A DNA stretch of 64,000 nucleotides from Eudorina sp. 2006-703-Eu-15 (lineage: Eukaryota > Chlorophyta > Chlorophyceae > Chlamydomonadales > Volvocaceae). The stretch spans positions 186,001 through 250,000 of the forward strand of contig BDSI01000038.1 of NCBI GenBank assembly GCA_003117195.1, written 5' to 3'. Position 1 is the stretch's first letter; every line of letters starts with the position of its first letter. The notes beneath the pieces were generated by a model. It did not search any database and was not told the DNA's origin. It worked only from the letters and a program-made list of their open reading frames with translations. Of the stretch, positions 43,801 through 57,100 are shown one piece after another. A program made the translations under genes and the position numbers.

Positions 43801-46800
43801 GGGGATGGTCACGCGCCCGTCGAAGCTCCGTCGCCCGCCGCCGCCGCCGGCGTCCGAGTCTGCGGCTGTGCTGGCGACGCCGCTGAGCATCTCGCCGGCG
43901 GTGGCGCACAGCGGGTCGGTGATGGTGTTGCCTGTGTCCACGCTGCTGTGCTGCTGCTTCAGGTAACAGGCCTCGCCGGGGAGAACACTCATGCCGGAGG
44001 TCGACGCCTCGGAGCCCCCATGGTCCGGTGACCTGCCGGTGCCGCAGTGGCTGACGGCTGCGCAAGTGCTGGCGGCACGCGGCGGCAGCGCGCAGTACAA
44101 CGGGCCACCACCAGCGGCGGCGGCGTCGACCGCCGCCGCCGCCAGCTGGCGCCGCTGTGGCGGCGGCAGCCGCGACCTCGGCGATTCGTGATGCCGCTGC
44201 TGGATTTGCATCGCCGGGGCTGCGGCTGCGCTGGCCGATCCCACCGCGGACTGTGAAAACCGTGGCAGCAGGGCTCCCCTGGACTCATGCCCAGGGTCCC
44301 CGTGTCGTGCACTGCCGTACCGTCGCGGCCGCAGGGCGCCGCCGCCGGGGTGTGTCCTGGCGGTGGAGCAGCGCGGCAGCGGGCGCATGAGGACCGTGCA
44401 CGTGCGCTGGCAGTAGCCCTCCGGGGTCCTCCCCGCGCCGCCGCCAAAGACGTTGCTCGTGCTGAACGGACTGCCGTACGGATTATGCGTGCCGTCCTCC
44501 TCGCCGCTGTGGTTGTCATCGGCTTCCTGTAGACAATCCGCCTCGTTGATCTGCAGCCTGATGCCGCCCCGCAGCGGCTCCGTTGTCAGCGGCAGAGTGG
44601 CTGTGCCGCTGAGCGCAGTCCCGCCGGGTCCGTCCGGGGCCAGGCCGCTCGGCCCAGGTGCCAGAGGCAATGCGGCAGCGGCGCCGGCGCCGGCGGCGCC
44701 GCCGTTCGACCCTGAGGGGGCAGCTGGGATGTCCTCGGGCCGCACTGCGCTGAAGGAAGGCGGCACGCCGCCCGCATCGATGCTGACGACAGTGCTGAGG
44801 TCCGCGTCAGCGGTGACGTCGACGCCGTCATCGCCGCCGCCGCCGTCGATGGCCTGCCTCACCACGCCAGCACATGCCACCAGCCCCACCGCCTCACAGT
44901 GCGCCAACACGTCCGCTGCTAGGTCGGTCCAGGCCATGTTCACTTCCGCGTCGTCCTCGCCTGCCTCGGCGGGCGAGGCGTCCGCCGACCCATGGGTCTC
45001 TTTCATCGCTCCAATGCCGCGCTCGTCTCGCGCGCCCGCCAGCACGAAGCCGAAGTCCGCAAGCAGCGGCTGCAAATGACGGCACCACAGCTGCCGCCGC
45101 GTCAGGGCCGGCGGCGTCGCCGCCGCCGGCCCAGCGCCCGCGCCGGCAGCCTCCGCATCCCCACACGCCCCTGAGTCGGCGACCCCCGCGGCGGTGGGTG
45201 GCGAGCCGTCAGGCACCGACATCCTCAGACCAGGCGCACCTTTATGGCCTCCTGTCCCGGGGGACCCGCTCCCGTCAGACCCGTCGTCTGGTTTCTCTGA
45301 CCGTTGACCGGCAATGGATGAACCGATGTAAGCCATGTTTCCTGGGGCCTCGACCTCATCTTGGTGCTCAGCAGCCATCGCCAGCACGGCGTGGACGTAG
45401 GCCTCCAGCTCCGCGGCCGCGCCCGGTGGCAGCAGCAGCAGCGCGGCGCTGCCGACGAGCAGGGAGGGCTGGCCGTGGGCGCCCCGCGGGTCGGCGCTGA
45501 GCAGCCAAACGCTCAGTGAGCCGGGCGGCAGTCCGGTCAGGCTGTCCGCGGGAATAGGGATGCTGCGGTGCCACAGCATGCATAGCAGGCACAGCAGGCA
45601 CAGCAGGCACGGGGTGAGTTTGGGGGTTGACTACCGTGGCCGGTCGCGGCGGACATCGGCTTGCAGCTGCCGTTAAGGGGAGACGTCAAGTGCATTGCTA
45701 GGGGAGACGTCAAGTGCATTGCTAGGGGAGACGTCAAGTGCATGGCACACGCCAGCCTGGTCGCTGTGCTACACAATCCGCCTCGACCAACGCGTCTTCT
45801 CCACCCGGTTACCATGCTGAGGCGCATCCCTGACCCTCGACGCATGGGAAGTCCCTTGCCGGCCTTCACTTCGATGAACGCATGGCTCTGGGGCTCACTT
45901 GATGTACGGTCGTCCACGTGTGTCGTACACCTCGTCCAGCAGCACACAACCCTCCGCCGTCGCGATGACGCGCAGCGGGGCGCCATCCGCCGTGTCCCCA
46001 GCCCCGACACGGTCGTCCTCGTCGTACAGGAGCTCCAGCCGTACATCCCGTGCGGCGCCTCCCTCAGGCCGGGCACCGGCCGCCGCGGACGCCGCCGTCG
46101 CCAGTACGGCAGGGTACGGAATCACCGCGGCGATGACGACGGGCTGATCGCCGCCGGCGCTGGGCAGCTCTGTCCAGCCGTCCGGTAGTGAGACGCCGCC
46201 AGGGCCAGCGGCCGTTTCCGGGCTTGCACGGGCAGCCAGCGCCCGCACGTCGCGGCCGCCGCCGCCGCCGCCGCGGCCGGCAGTGTTGCTGCTGCTGTTG
46301 CCGCCTCGAGGGCTCAGGAGCGCCTCCGTGGGGCCCGCAGGAGCCCGGCTGTGGTCAGCACCCTCCGACGCGCCCGAGACCGCGGCCCCGGAGTGGTTGC
46401 CGCCGTCGGCGGCCATGGCCGCCGCGGCTGGCGGCGGCAGCGCGGCTGCGGTAGCGTTGCCGCGGTCAGTGGTGAACGCGCGCCGGAAGACAGGCTCGGT
46501 CCCTGGGAGGAAGTGTGCGGGACGGGCGTGGGCGCGAGGCGACTTGGGGCCAGCAGAGCAAAGGAGCGTCCGGGGCTGAGCTGTGGTGTGCCATGAGGCG
46601 GCGGCCGTGCACGCCAGGCGTGCACGGCCTGGCGCGTTCAGGCTCCCTTTCCCTGCTGGATGCTGGATGCATCCAGAATATTGCATAGGGCGCCTTGTGG
46701 TGTGGAGACGCCCGCTGGGCGGTGCGCGCGTGGCAAGGACGCGAGTGATGACCCACCCACCGATCTGGATCGCCAGAGACATCGAGGCGCCGCCCGCCGT

Positions 46801-49800
46801 CACCTCCCCCGCCTCCACCTCCGCCTCCGCCTCCCGCGCGCCGCCGTGCTCGCCGCCGTCGACATCCACGCGCGCCGTCGAGCCCCCGCCAGAGCCGCCG
46901 TGCTCGCGGTGCAACCACTGCGCCGCTGTCCGGCGGTTCAGCTCCGCCATCACCGCCGCCGCCAGGTCGATGCCGTACCCCGCCACCGCCGCCGCCGCCG
47001 TCTGCTCCGCTCCCCTGGTCGTCGTAGGGCCCACTTGCACGCGGATGAGCAGCTGCACGCAGCCCCGCACCGCAAGCGCGCTGATGTGGACCAGCCGGCC
47101 CGGCGGGATGTGACGCAGCAGGGACGACGCCACGTGGCGGCTGACGGCACCGGCGGCGCCGGCGGCGCCCTCGAACTGCGAAAAGCGGGGGCCCGCGTGT
47201 TACACTGGATCGCCGGTGGATTCACTTATGGCTACGATCTAATACCCCAAGACCCAAATCAATGCGCGGCGGTGGTGTCCTTGCGGGGCGATTGCAAACG
47301 GTGATTGCGCACCTCAGGAATCTAATTACATGCATCCATTTCATAGGCATCCATCATTACAGACATCTAAGTTACAGGCTTCTGTATGCTGTATGCTGAA
47401 GCGCACCTTGACGGAGACCAGCTTGCTGCTGCAGCGGGACGTGTACAGCACCGACGGTGTTGCCGCGCCGGCGCCGCCGCCGGCCCCGTCACGCAGACCG
47501 CTCGCAGTGGCAGTGCCGGCGGGCCCGGTCGCGCCGCTGACGATGGGCGGCTTTAGCAGGTCACCCAGGTTGATACAGGGCTGGATGCGGCGCGGGCCAA
47601 GTGGCCCCGCGACTGGCGGCGACGCCGCCGCCGCTGCCGCCTCCGTCGGCTGCAGCGGCGGCAGTACCTGCTCTCCGTGTAAACGGGGCCCCGCGACGAA
47701 GGGCGACGGTACGGCGCCGGCGAAGGGCGCGGCACCGACCGCTGGCGGCGACGCGCTCAGCTGGAGTACAGGGCTGTCACCGCCTGCCGTACTCGTAGAG
47801 CTGTGCTCCGGGCAGCAGCCCGTCGTGCTGACCACGCTTTCGTTCTGTCCTAGCAGCGACGGCGACTCACCCTCCCGCTCCCCCGACGCCAGCACCCGTC
47901 CCTGCGCCGCGCCGCCGCCACTAACTTCGCCAGCCGCCGCCGCTGCCGCCGTCGCCGGGGTAGTCCACTCGCCCGTGCTGTGCAGCGACCCATGGGACGC
48001 CATGGCGCTGATGGTTCCGCTGCGGGTGCCCGTGGCGGCGCTGGGGGCGGCGCTGGGGGCCCGAAGAGGGAGACCGTCCGGCCTGGAGCCGTCACTCAAT
48101 GGCAGGGTCGTCCCCGTGGCGTGTGTTGACGACTCCGACGTGACGCCGGCCATCAGGAGACCGCCGCCGCCGCCGTCACCCGCGTAGCACCGGCCGCGAC
48201 TGTGGCTGTCGCCTGGATCCGAATAGGCCTCCTGCAGGTTCGGTGCCGCTCCTCCCGCTCCGGGCGCCTCCGGCACCGCCTCTGGCACCGCCGCTGGGAC
48301 CACCGCCCTATCAGGCGGCTTGGGCGGCTCGCGGGTGACGGACATGGCCGTCACCGGCACTGCGCTCTGCTGTGCCTGCAGTGGAGCTGCCCTAGGGACG
48401 ACTCCTGCAACGGCTGGCGGCGCAGCCGGGACGTTGCTGTCACCCAGGCTGGCAGTGTAGCCGGGCGGCGGCGGCGGCGGCGGTGACTGACCCGGCTCGA
48501 ATGTTTCGGACGGCGGCGGCCCGGCTTCGCCGCGGGACAGCGTCAGCTGCTCGTAGTACGACAGAAAGGAAGGGTGTCTCGGTCGCATCTGCGCTGCCGA
48601 CGTCAGGGAAGGCGCCTGCGGCGGCGTCGCCAGCGCTGCAGCCGCGGCATCAGGCGACGGCCGCGACGCGTTGGCCTGGCTGGGAGGCTGAGTGGGTGTC
48701 AGCAGACTGTCAATCGGAGTCCTGCGTGTCGTGCGCTCATTCAAGTGACCGGTGAACTCACTCCCCATGCCCCCGGCCTCCGCGAACGCAGCTCCTGGCT
48801 GCTCCGCAACCCAGGCGCATCCTGCGCCGCCGACACCTCGTCTGCCGCCGCCGCCGCCTCCACCGCCGCCGCCCCGGTACCACAGCAGCGGTGTGTCTAG
48901 CGGCGGGGGCGGCGGGGGCAGCGGCGGCACGTCGCGGCCCTCGCCGAGCCAGGCCGCCGCCTTGGTGTCGCTTTCCACTCCGGCGCCGCCTCCGTACATC
49001 CCTGCCGACGCAGCGCCTTGTCCCCACCAATCGCTCGTCTCAACCCCGGCAGGCAGGCTCGCGACGTTCGGCTGATCTGGCGCCGCCGCCTCCACAGACG
49101 CCATGAGTGCCGGCGCGGTTGGTGTGTACGAAAGCCCTGGCGGCTTCCAAGGCGCCGACATCGCACCCGTGCTGCTGCTGATCCCGGCCTCGCCCGTGTC
49201 CAATGCGAATCCATAGGGCCCTTGAGGGAATGGGGCTGGGGCCGCCGCTGACCCCATCGCCTTGGCAGTCGCCCTGGCGGCGGCGGCGGCGGCGGCGGAG
49301 CCGCTGCTGGCAGCGCCTCGCTGCACGCCAAGTCCGCTGGCCCCAGGTCCACGGCCTACAGACACCGGCGACATGGGCCATTCGTCGGTCGGGAAGGACT
49401 GGATGAGGGAGCTGCTGCACAGCGCATCGTCGCCGGTGGCGAGTCCGCTGGCGCCGGCAGTGCCGCCCGTGGTGCCTGGCTCGCCCTGAGAGGGCGCCTG
49501 CCACACGGGCAGCGCGTTGACACCCCCCCAGACCACGCTGTCGGCCGTGGGGTCCGCGCGCAAGCCCAGCCAGTGGGCGCCGCCGCCGCCGGCGCTGCCG
49601 CTGCCGTAGCCGCTGCCGCCGAGCAGACCCGTCAGCGGCGCGGCGAACCTGGTCACGCTGTCCAGGTCCGAGTCAGGGTGCACGGGCAGCGCTGCCGGTT
49701 CGGGTTCGGTTTCGGAGCGCAGGGTTTGCGTTGCGGTTTGCTGCCCCTGAGAGGACCCCGTACTAGGTGTCCCGCTGACAGCGCTGCCCGCGGCGGCAGC

Positions 49801-50421
49801 CCGTGCATCCACGGCTGGATACGGGGGCGGTGGAATCTGCGCCAGCGGTCCTGGGGGCCGGAGGACCCTGCGGGACGCCGCCAGGCCCGGCGCAGCCGCG
49901 ACGAACGCGGCTGCGGCGCCGCCGCCTCCAAGTCCGCTGTTCCTTCCATGCCTCCCGTCCCCTGGATGCGTTCCTTGTATGGACGCGCTGAGGGTCGCGG
50001 AGTCAAACGGCGAGGTGACGTCATCCGCGGTCGACGCGCCACCTCGGTCTTCCGCCTCATCACTGCGCGGCGCGGCTTCCTGACAGCGATGCGGCGCCGC
50101 CGCTTCCTCCTCTGCGTCGTCTAGCTGCAGCGCGTGAGAAGAAAGGCATTGGCTGCGCTGGCTGGAAAGAGGCTCGGCGAGTGCGACCTCGGCCACGTCA
50201 GGGGCGGGCTTGTGCGGTTGGTCCGCCGCGGCCTCGCTGGCGACCCGTGGGTCGGTTGAAACGGGCCGAGACTGGAGTCCAGCTTGGCTGCGGTTGCGCC
50301 ACGCACGCGGAAGCGCTAGGGACAGTAGGACCAGCAGGCCCAAGACGACGGTAAAAAGAAATGTGGGTGTGGTGTCCGCCGCCTGCCACGGCCACGCCGC
50401 CGGTGAGCCTTCCAGCGACAT
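40804..50421 (-). CDS. Large membrane-anchored protein of unknown function
   Basis: Six exons on the minus strand: 50421-47407, 47175-46761, 46502-45899, 45562-43165, 42136-41381 and 41061-40804, about 2481 residues with all phases consistent. The start is the ATG at 50421. One membrane span follows at once (FLFTVVLGLLVLLSLAL, then a basic stop-transfer WRNR). The next ~950 residues are disordered, Ala/Gly/Pro/Ser-rich. Exons 2-4 hold the conserved-looking part: HVASSLLRHIPPGRLVHISA, LAVRGCVQLLIRVQVG, YGIDLAAAVMAELNRRTA, LLYDEDD and LLSADPRG...SAALLLLPPGAAAELEAYV. These recall, weakly, the C-terminal region of large algal SBP-type proteins; no SBP zinc finger is present. Exons 5-6 carry three related segments (GYVEVECGLLMRAAD, GYRDVTCTLLVK, LYRKVRCGLLLKVFN). 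Intron 5 is predicted to begin with GC. I do not recognise a function. Confidence 0.7.
45579..45743. repeat. Short tandem repeats in intron 45563-45898
   Basis: Two arrays: GCAGGCACAGCAGGCACAGC-type 10-mers at about 45589-45612, and three copies of a 24-bp unit (GGGGAGACGTCAAGTGCATT plus GCTA) at about 45677-45743. Confidence 0.9.
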
Positions 50422-51194
50422 ATGCCACAGGAAAGAGGACAAGCGAGATGTTGGACTTCCGGAGAAAACAGTGCTTTAGTATGTGTTTGCTCCTTTATGT
50501 ATAATCCTGATTTTATGTGTGTTGTGTTTAACAATCTGCGGTTGGGCCCCTCGGTGGCGTAAACTGGAGCCAGTTATGTCGGCTTGATGAGCTGACATTA
50601 CGGAATGCGTTTTGGCGCGCACCTCAGGCCTGTCCAACCTTCAGCCTTAAAACGAAATCCACTTCAGGCACACACACACATATCTCCATCGGCTCGATGT
50701 CATTTACCTGCCAAATACCAAACAGAAAGACCGAGGTTTCCCGTTCCGCGTGGACGACACACCCTGATCCACCAACCGCTACCCTTCACGCTCGAGGCCT
50801 CAAGCTGGCTTTGTGAGCTCGGCTCATGCATCCGACCGACCCTGGACACGATGAAAGGCCCGCCCGCTCCTGCGGCAACGTGGCGACGCTTTTCACAGGC
50901 TGCTGGCCGCGAGGGCGGCGCTCGGGGCAGCGCACCAGGCACGGTCAAGTCGACAGCAAGGTCTGCGTCTCCGTGGAATTTGGAAGTATCGGAATTCAGA
51001 ATCACCCGTTATTTCCGTAGTCTTCGCGGGCCACGACGGCCGCATGGCTCAGAAATGCCGCAGCGCCGGCGCCATTCTTTTGCGCGCTCGCTGCTGCGCC
51101 AATGTGTGGGCTGCATCGGAGGCTGCACTTGCCCGGCCTACGCACGCCGTTCACATGGCGCGGCATCCGCACTGCGCTTTGAAGTGGTGCCGTA
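50422..51194. promoter_or_regulatory. Divergent promoter region
   Basis: About 770 bases between the membrane-protein start (minus) and the predicted start of the 12-residue-repeat gene (plus). A short CA run lies near 50670-50682. No gene is called; small frames here lack support. Confidence 0.45.
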
Positions 51195-54100
51195 ATGCTT
51201 GCATTATTCGGCATCCTGCGCTGGCATCATCTCTTACATTTCTTGATAGCAGCTCGACTTGATGCTGCCTTGTGTGCGCACTTTGGGTGGGTTACCCGTC
51301 CTGTGTATGACGTCTTCCGCCGCGCTCTCTGTCCCGAAGTGTCACCTTCAAGGAAGTCCCTCCCCGCGCCGCCGGGTTCGTGTTGCCTTCCGCGGGCATG
51401 CTGCCACCCCGAGACGCATCAGCCAGCCCCCGCGCAATCGGGGGATCGCGATAGTAAGGCTCGAGGGTTGTCCTTCCCCCGTCGCCCTTAACCATCTGCC
51501 CAGATTCCCAGCGGAGGCGGCGCTGCTGTTGCGCCCGCGCCGGCGGGCCCAATCAACTCCGGGACTGAGCAGCAAACGCCCGGCAGGCAGCAGCAGCAGC
51601 AGCTGCAGCAAGGCACCGGCGGGGTTCAAGATACATACGGCGGCGTGGGCACCACCGAGACGTCGGGCAGCGGTGCCGGTGGCACTGACAGCGAGGACGA
51701 GGGGCGGGCGCAGAGGTCGACCGACTCCGAGGCGTCCGGTCTGGCAGTTGACGTTGGCAAAGGTGCGGAGTCTCGGACGCTTTTGACTGCACGCCAGTAC
51801 GCAAGGGTACACGAAGGGGTGGGGCGGCTTTGATTGGTTCTCGGTTACGGCCCGTAACTTACGGGCTGCCCGGGCTTCTGCCCACCCACTGGGAGAGCAG
51901 CGCGCCCTCAGCCGCAGTCTTGCCAGGCATGGCCACCTCCAGTGTGCGCCTTCCCTGAAGCCCTCGAAGCGCCGATTGGCGACAAGACCGTCGGGCTGCC
52001 GACTGCCTGGTGCGCGCGCCGGAACAGGGATGGCGTACAGTCAGTCGTCAAGTGTGCGCCAAGCCCACAGGCGTGTCCCTTCCGCGACACGGACCCGCAT
52101 CCAAGTACCCTGACGTGGCCTGACCTGGCCTGAATTGACCTGACGTGACCTGGCCGGCGGTCCTGGACGTCGCCGCAGGGCCCCCCGGCACGGGTGCTCG
52201 TCCGGCAGCCCATCGAATTTCAAAGGGGGCTGCCAAGCCGGCCGAGGCCACGCGTGCCGCGGCACCGCCGACGGCGGTAGGCCGGCCGCTGCAGCCGCCG
52301 CAGCCGCCACCGCCGGCGGCGGCAGCACCGTTCTCAACGCCCTTTCATGCGCCTCCCCGACGGGCCCTGACGCCCATCCCCGACGACGAGACGGGGCTGC
52401 TAATGCCGAGCCGCGCCACGGTCGGCGGCCCCGGTGGCGGCGGCGGCGGCGGCGGCGCAACATACGTTCCGCTGCGCACCGCGGGCAGCTCAGGAAGGTC
52501 GTCGGGTGCGCGCACGCCCGGCGGCGGCGCCGGTGGCGGCGCCGGCGCCGGCGGGAACGCCAGCAACGTGGTCCGTTCAGCGGCTGCTATCCTCTCCCGC
52601 GAGTATGCCGTGCCCGAGCGGGACAGCGACGGCCGCGGCAGCAGCGGCACGGACGGCTCTGGCGGCGACGACGACCGAGATGAGAAGAGTCAGAGCGACC
52701 ACGACAGCCGCGAGGAGGATAGCACGACAACGAAAGGGCGCGGCGCAGGTCCTCCCAGCGGCACGAAGAAAGAGACCAGGGGGCGGGACGAGAGCCGCAA
52801 CCGGGGCGGCGGGACCCCCACGGACCTCGCGAGCGGCGGCAGCAGCACCTCCGCCGTCGCGTCAGCCGCCTCCACCTCAGAGCAACCCCGCCGTCGCAGC
52901 CAGCGCAGCCGCCACCATGACCGGCCCTGTGAGTTCCAGCGCGAGCCGCGGTCGCCGCCCCAGGCTTTACCCCAGCTCCGGCTCCATCCTGACCAGCAGG
53001 CTGAGCCGCCCGCATCGCCGCGGCGAGCGCCGCCGTCGCTGTCGCCGCAGCTGGAGCGCGAGTCGCAGCAGGCGGAGGCGCAGCCGCCCAGCGCGGGGCG
53101 GCCGGGCAGGGGGGGCAGCAGCGTGGCGGGCAGCCTGGCCAGCTGGATCCCGACGGCCAGCTCAACGCGGTCGGGTGCGAGCGAGCTGACGCGGCCGCAG
53201 GTGCCGCAGCTGCCGCCGTCGCGCGCGGAGGCGCAGATGCAGGTGCAGCGCGCGCTGTTCACGGAGGCGCCGCCGCTGCAGCACCACCACAGCCACCTAT
53301 CGCTGTCCGACTTCTCCGGCGGGCCGCGTGACTCGGACTTCGACTTCTCCGACTCCGGCCCGGGCCCCATGGCCTACTCGTGTGTGCCGGGGTTCCAGCA
53401 CAGCGGCGGCGCCGCCACCGTCGTGGGCCCGAGCAGCGGCAGCGTGAGTGGCGGCAACGTGACGATGCTGGGGCTGCGGCCGGGGCTGGCGCGCTTGCGG
53501 CGTCAGACCCGGCGGCGGGCGTGGCGGGGCGGCAGCTCCAGCGCGGAGGTGGTCAAGGAGGTCCTCGATGACGAGGAGTACGACGCCATGGTTCCGGAGG
53601 AGGACCCGCGGGAGGCCATGGTTCTGGAGGAGGACTACAGGGAGGGAAGCGGAGGCGGAGGAGGCGGAGGAGGCGGAGGAGGGGGCGGAGGTGCGGGTTT
53701 ACAAGAAGGAGGCGGTGCAGGTCCCCAGGAGCTGACAGCGCTCTCCACCGCCCTCGGGCCCTTCGTTGCTGCGCCTTCCGGTACGGCGCCCAGCGCGCAA
53801 CAAGCTGGCATTGCGACTGGTACTGCGGCTGCTCCTGCGGCTGCTCCTGCTCGTGCTCCTGCGGCTGATACGGCGGTTAATACGGCGGCTGCCGGTGCCG
53901 GTGCCGCGGCGGATGTCGGCAATCGCGACAAAGATGGGGAGGCGGCGGAGAGCGGCGTCGGTGTCTATACCGGCAACGATGCCGAACGCCGCCGCAGCAG
54001 CAGTGGCGTCGAAAGCGGCATGGGTGGCGACAGCAGCGGCAGCAGTGCAGCAGACGGGGCGGCGGTGTCGCCGCGGCGCCGTAAGCGGGCCTGGCTGGCG

Positions 54101-57100
54101 GCGGCCGCGGCGCGGCTGCTGGGTGCTTCCCTGGCGGCCCGCGCGGCGGCGGCGCTGGGCCCCGACAATCTGGCGGCGGTGCTGGACCGTGTCATTGGGC
54201 TGGAGGCCACGGCGCAGGTATCACTATACGTGGTGTCGATGCAGGCGGTTTGGTGCCGAGGGTGAAAACGAAAAACTAGGGCGCCGAGGATGGGAGCCGG
54301 CGGGGATCCACCCTAGATGGGCGAGTCCTGGCAGGCCCGCTGGAATTTTTGGCTTCAGCCGTCGTAAGTCGTAACCATGTCGCAGCAGCCTGTTACGTGG
54401 GCGTAGCTACGTTACATACGCGTCAGCTACACAGACCCACTGACTTCAATGGCGCGGTCGTTCCCTGCCCACGTCCCAGACCGTTTCCTGACCTTTTTGG
54501 CCTGCCTGCATCCTGGTTTTTATCTTTGGCCAAGGCTCTTTGCCGGCATGTTGTATTTACACTTGGCCCCGCTGCATGTACACTTGGCCCCGCTGACTAT
54601 GTCCGCGGAACTCCGCCAGACAGTCGGGATGTTGGGGCCGCGCCGCACCGCTGATATCGTGGGCCGTATGGGTCCCGGAACCGCGGCCGACACCGCCGCC
54701 AAGCTGGGCTCCGAAGCCACCGCCGGTCTGGTGGACGCACTGGGCTCCGAAACCACGGCTGACCTGGCGACGGAGATCGGGCCGGAGGGGATTGCGGCCA
54801 TCGTGGACGGAATGGGTAGGTGCGGCCCGGGTGCGGGACCCGTGTGGGTAACCTACCTCGCGAGTCATCCCGACATATTTGTCACGAATGCCGAGCACCC
54901 ATACTCTCGATCGGCTGCGGCGCTGCGCTTCATGATGCCACGCATGGAGCGGTCCAGGCAGGCCCTTGCTTCCTGCGGTCGTGCCACTTGTTGTTTGTTA
55001 CTGCGAGTCCGGTGCGCACCCCTTGCCACACAGAGAATCATATTCATACCACGTCACAATACGGTAGATGGACCCCGCGGCTCGCACCTTGGTCATCCTC
55101 GCGGTCCCAGCATGCGACACGGCATCTGTATTTGGGGACTGTCTTGTGCCCTTCCCGCCGTGTGCCGTTTGCCGACAGCCAGCCCTGCTCCCCGTCCGTG
55201 TTCACCTGGATCACCTGGATCACGGCACGGCACTGGCAGGCGGCGCACCACCCTCTTGCCGTCTTCCCCTTCTCGCCCCTCGCGTCCCACCTTCCCTCCT
55301 TCACAGGGCCCACCAAGGTCGGCGAGCTGCTGGGTCAGATGGGCCTGTCGCTGGTGGCGGAGCTGGTGGCCGCGCTTGGCGCCGACTTCACGTCGAGCCT
55401 GGTGCTGCAGATGCTGCAACTGCCGTCGCGGCCTGCGGCGGCGGCGGTTGCTGCGGTGGGCCCGGCGGGCACGGCGGAGTTGGTGCGGCGGATGGGCCCG
55501 GAGCTCTCAGCCGGGGTAGCGCGCGGAATGGGCGCCGAGGTGGGTTTCGCGGCTGGGCCTGACCGGAATCATGGTTTGTGAGTATAACGGCGACACCTCG
55601 ATGTCGTCGTACGGTAGTCCATGGTGATGTGTGGCACCACGACTGTTCCGAGTTCCGATATCTCGAGTATTTCGAATTTAGATTATATATTCGGGATATT
55701 TCCGAGTCCGGGACGTGATTTGCTGATTTGCTGGATCCGAGGGCGGTTTGCCGCGGGCTTATGGTGCCGGGACCCGGAGTGTCCGGGTGCATGGGACCCA
55801 CGGGGGCATACGCATCGGTTGGTTGGGAGATGGTGGACGATTTCAGGGATGCAAGTACGCAACCCACCCCGCGCGCGCAGGCGACGGCAAGTCTGGTGCA
55901 GCAGATGGGTCGGGAGTTGACCGGTGACCTGGTCTCGGAACTGGGTGCCGACGACACAGCCGCGCTGGTTTCGGCGCTGGGCGGCCCTCTGGTGGGCGAG
56001 CTGGCGGGCGCCATGGGCGCGGGGCTGACTGGCGATCTGGTGCGGCGCATGGGGCCGCGGCTGGTGGCAGACTTGGTCGCTGGTTTCGGAGCGGAGCTCA
56101 CCGCAGGCGAGTGTGGTGCCGTGTGCTTCGGGCCACCAGTGCTTCCGGCGCAGGTGTAGGCTGTAGGGTAGCCGCGCGTGGTCAAGCGTGGCCTCCGCGA
56201 CCTAATCTTGACGGCCATACAATACTGTACGACAGAAAGCCAGAAGATGTTCTCGGCGACCGATTTCTCTCAAAGGCACTCAGGGTATTATTGTGTACCG
56301 GTGGCGGCTCCCGGTGTCACCGTCCCTCGCCGCACGCGCTGTTGGCCGCGGTGCAGGCATCGTCGCGAGCATGGGTGTGGAGCGCACCACCCAGCTGGTG
56401 GTCGGCCTGCCGGGTCTGGGCGTGCCGCTGACGGCTGAGCTGGTGGCGGCCTTCGGGGCGCAACTCACGGTGAGCGCGGACCGCGGCCCCGGTGGGCGAC
56501 CTGCGGCGCCGCGCTGCGGGGCTGGACGGGGCTCTCAACGGCAGTGCGCACGCATGAGCAGGCGCGTTGCAGCCCGTGGCCAAAGCGCCATGACCCACGC
56601 CGGCTCTCGTGGTCCGCGACGGCAGCCAAGGGTGCTGCAACAGCCCGCACGCAATCCGTGCGAGAGGAGGGGCGGGGCGGGAGAGGCACCAAGCGCGCCG
56701 AGGGGGAAAATCCCCATTCCCCAACGATTTGCGGAGTAGCCGAAGTCGCGCCACCTGCCGCGACACGCATCTGCTGCGGCGCGTGCAAGATGCAAGGAAC
56801 CCTATCCCTACTCAAGTAGCCTCCTCAACAAAACATGCGCCGCCCTGAAACCCCGGGCCTGTTTCCTTTTGCCTGTCCGGCCCGTGGTGCCCCAGGCGGC
56901 CATCACAGCGGCCTTGGGCACGGCTTTCACGGGCGAACTGGTGGCAGCGATGGGCGCGGAGCGCACAGCACAGCTGGTGCGAGCGCTCGGACCGCAGCTG
57001 GTGGCGGCGCTGGTGCAGGTGAGGCGTGCCGGCGGCGGCGCACGACTGTTGCACGACGACGGGGGGCAAGACTTGCCATTTGCCATCAATTTAGACGGGC

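Noticed and set aside
50605..51195. 196-codon plus frame in the divergent promoter
   Set aside because: Begins at a non-obvious start, has no family features and overlaps the region needed for two promoters.
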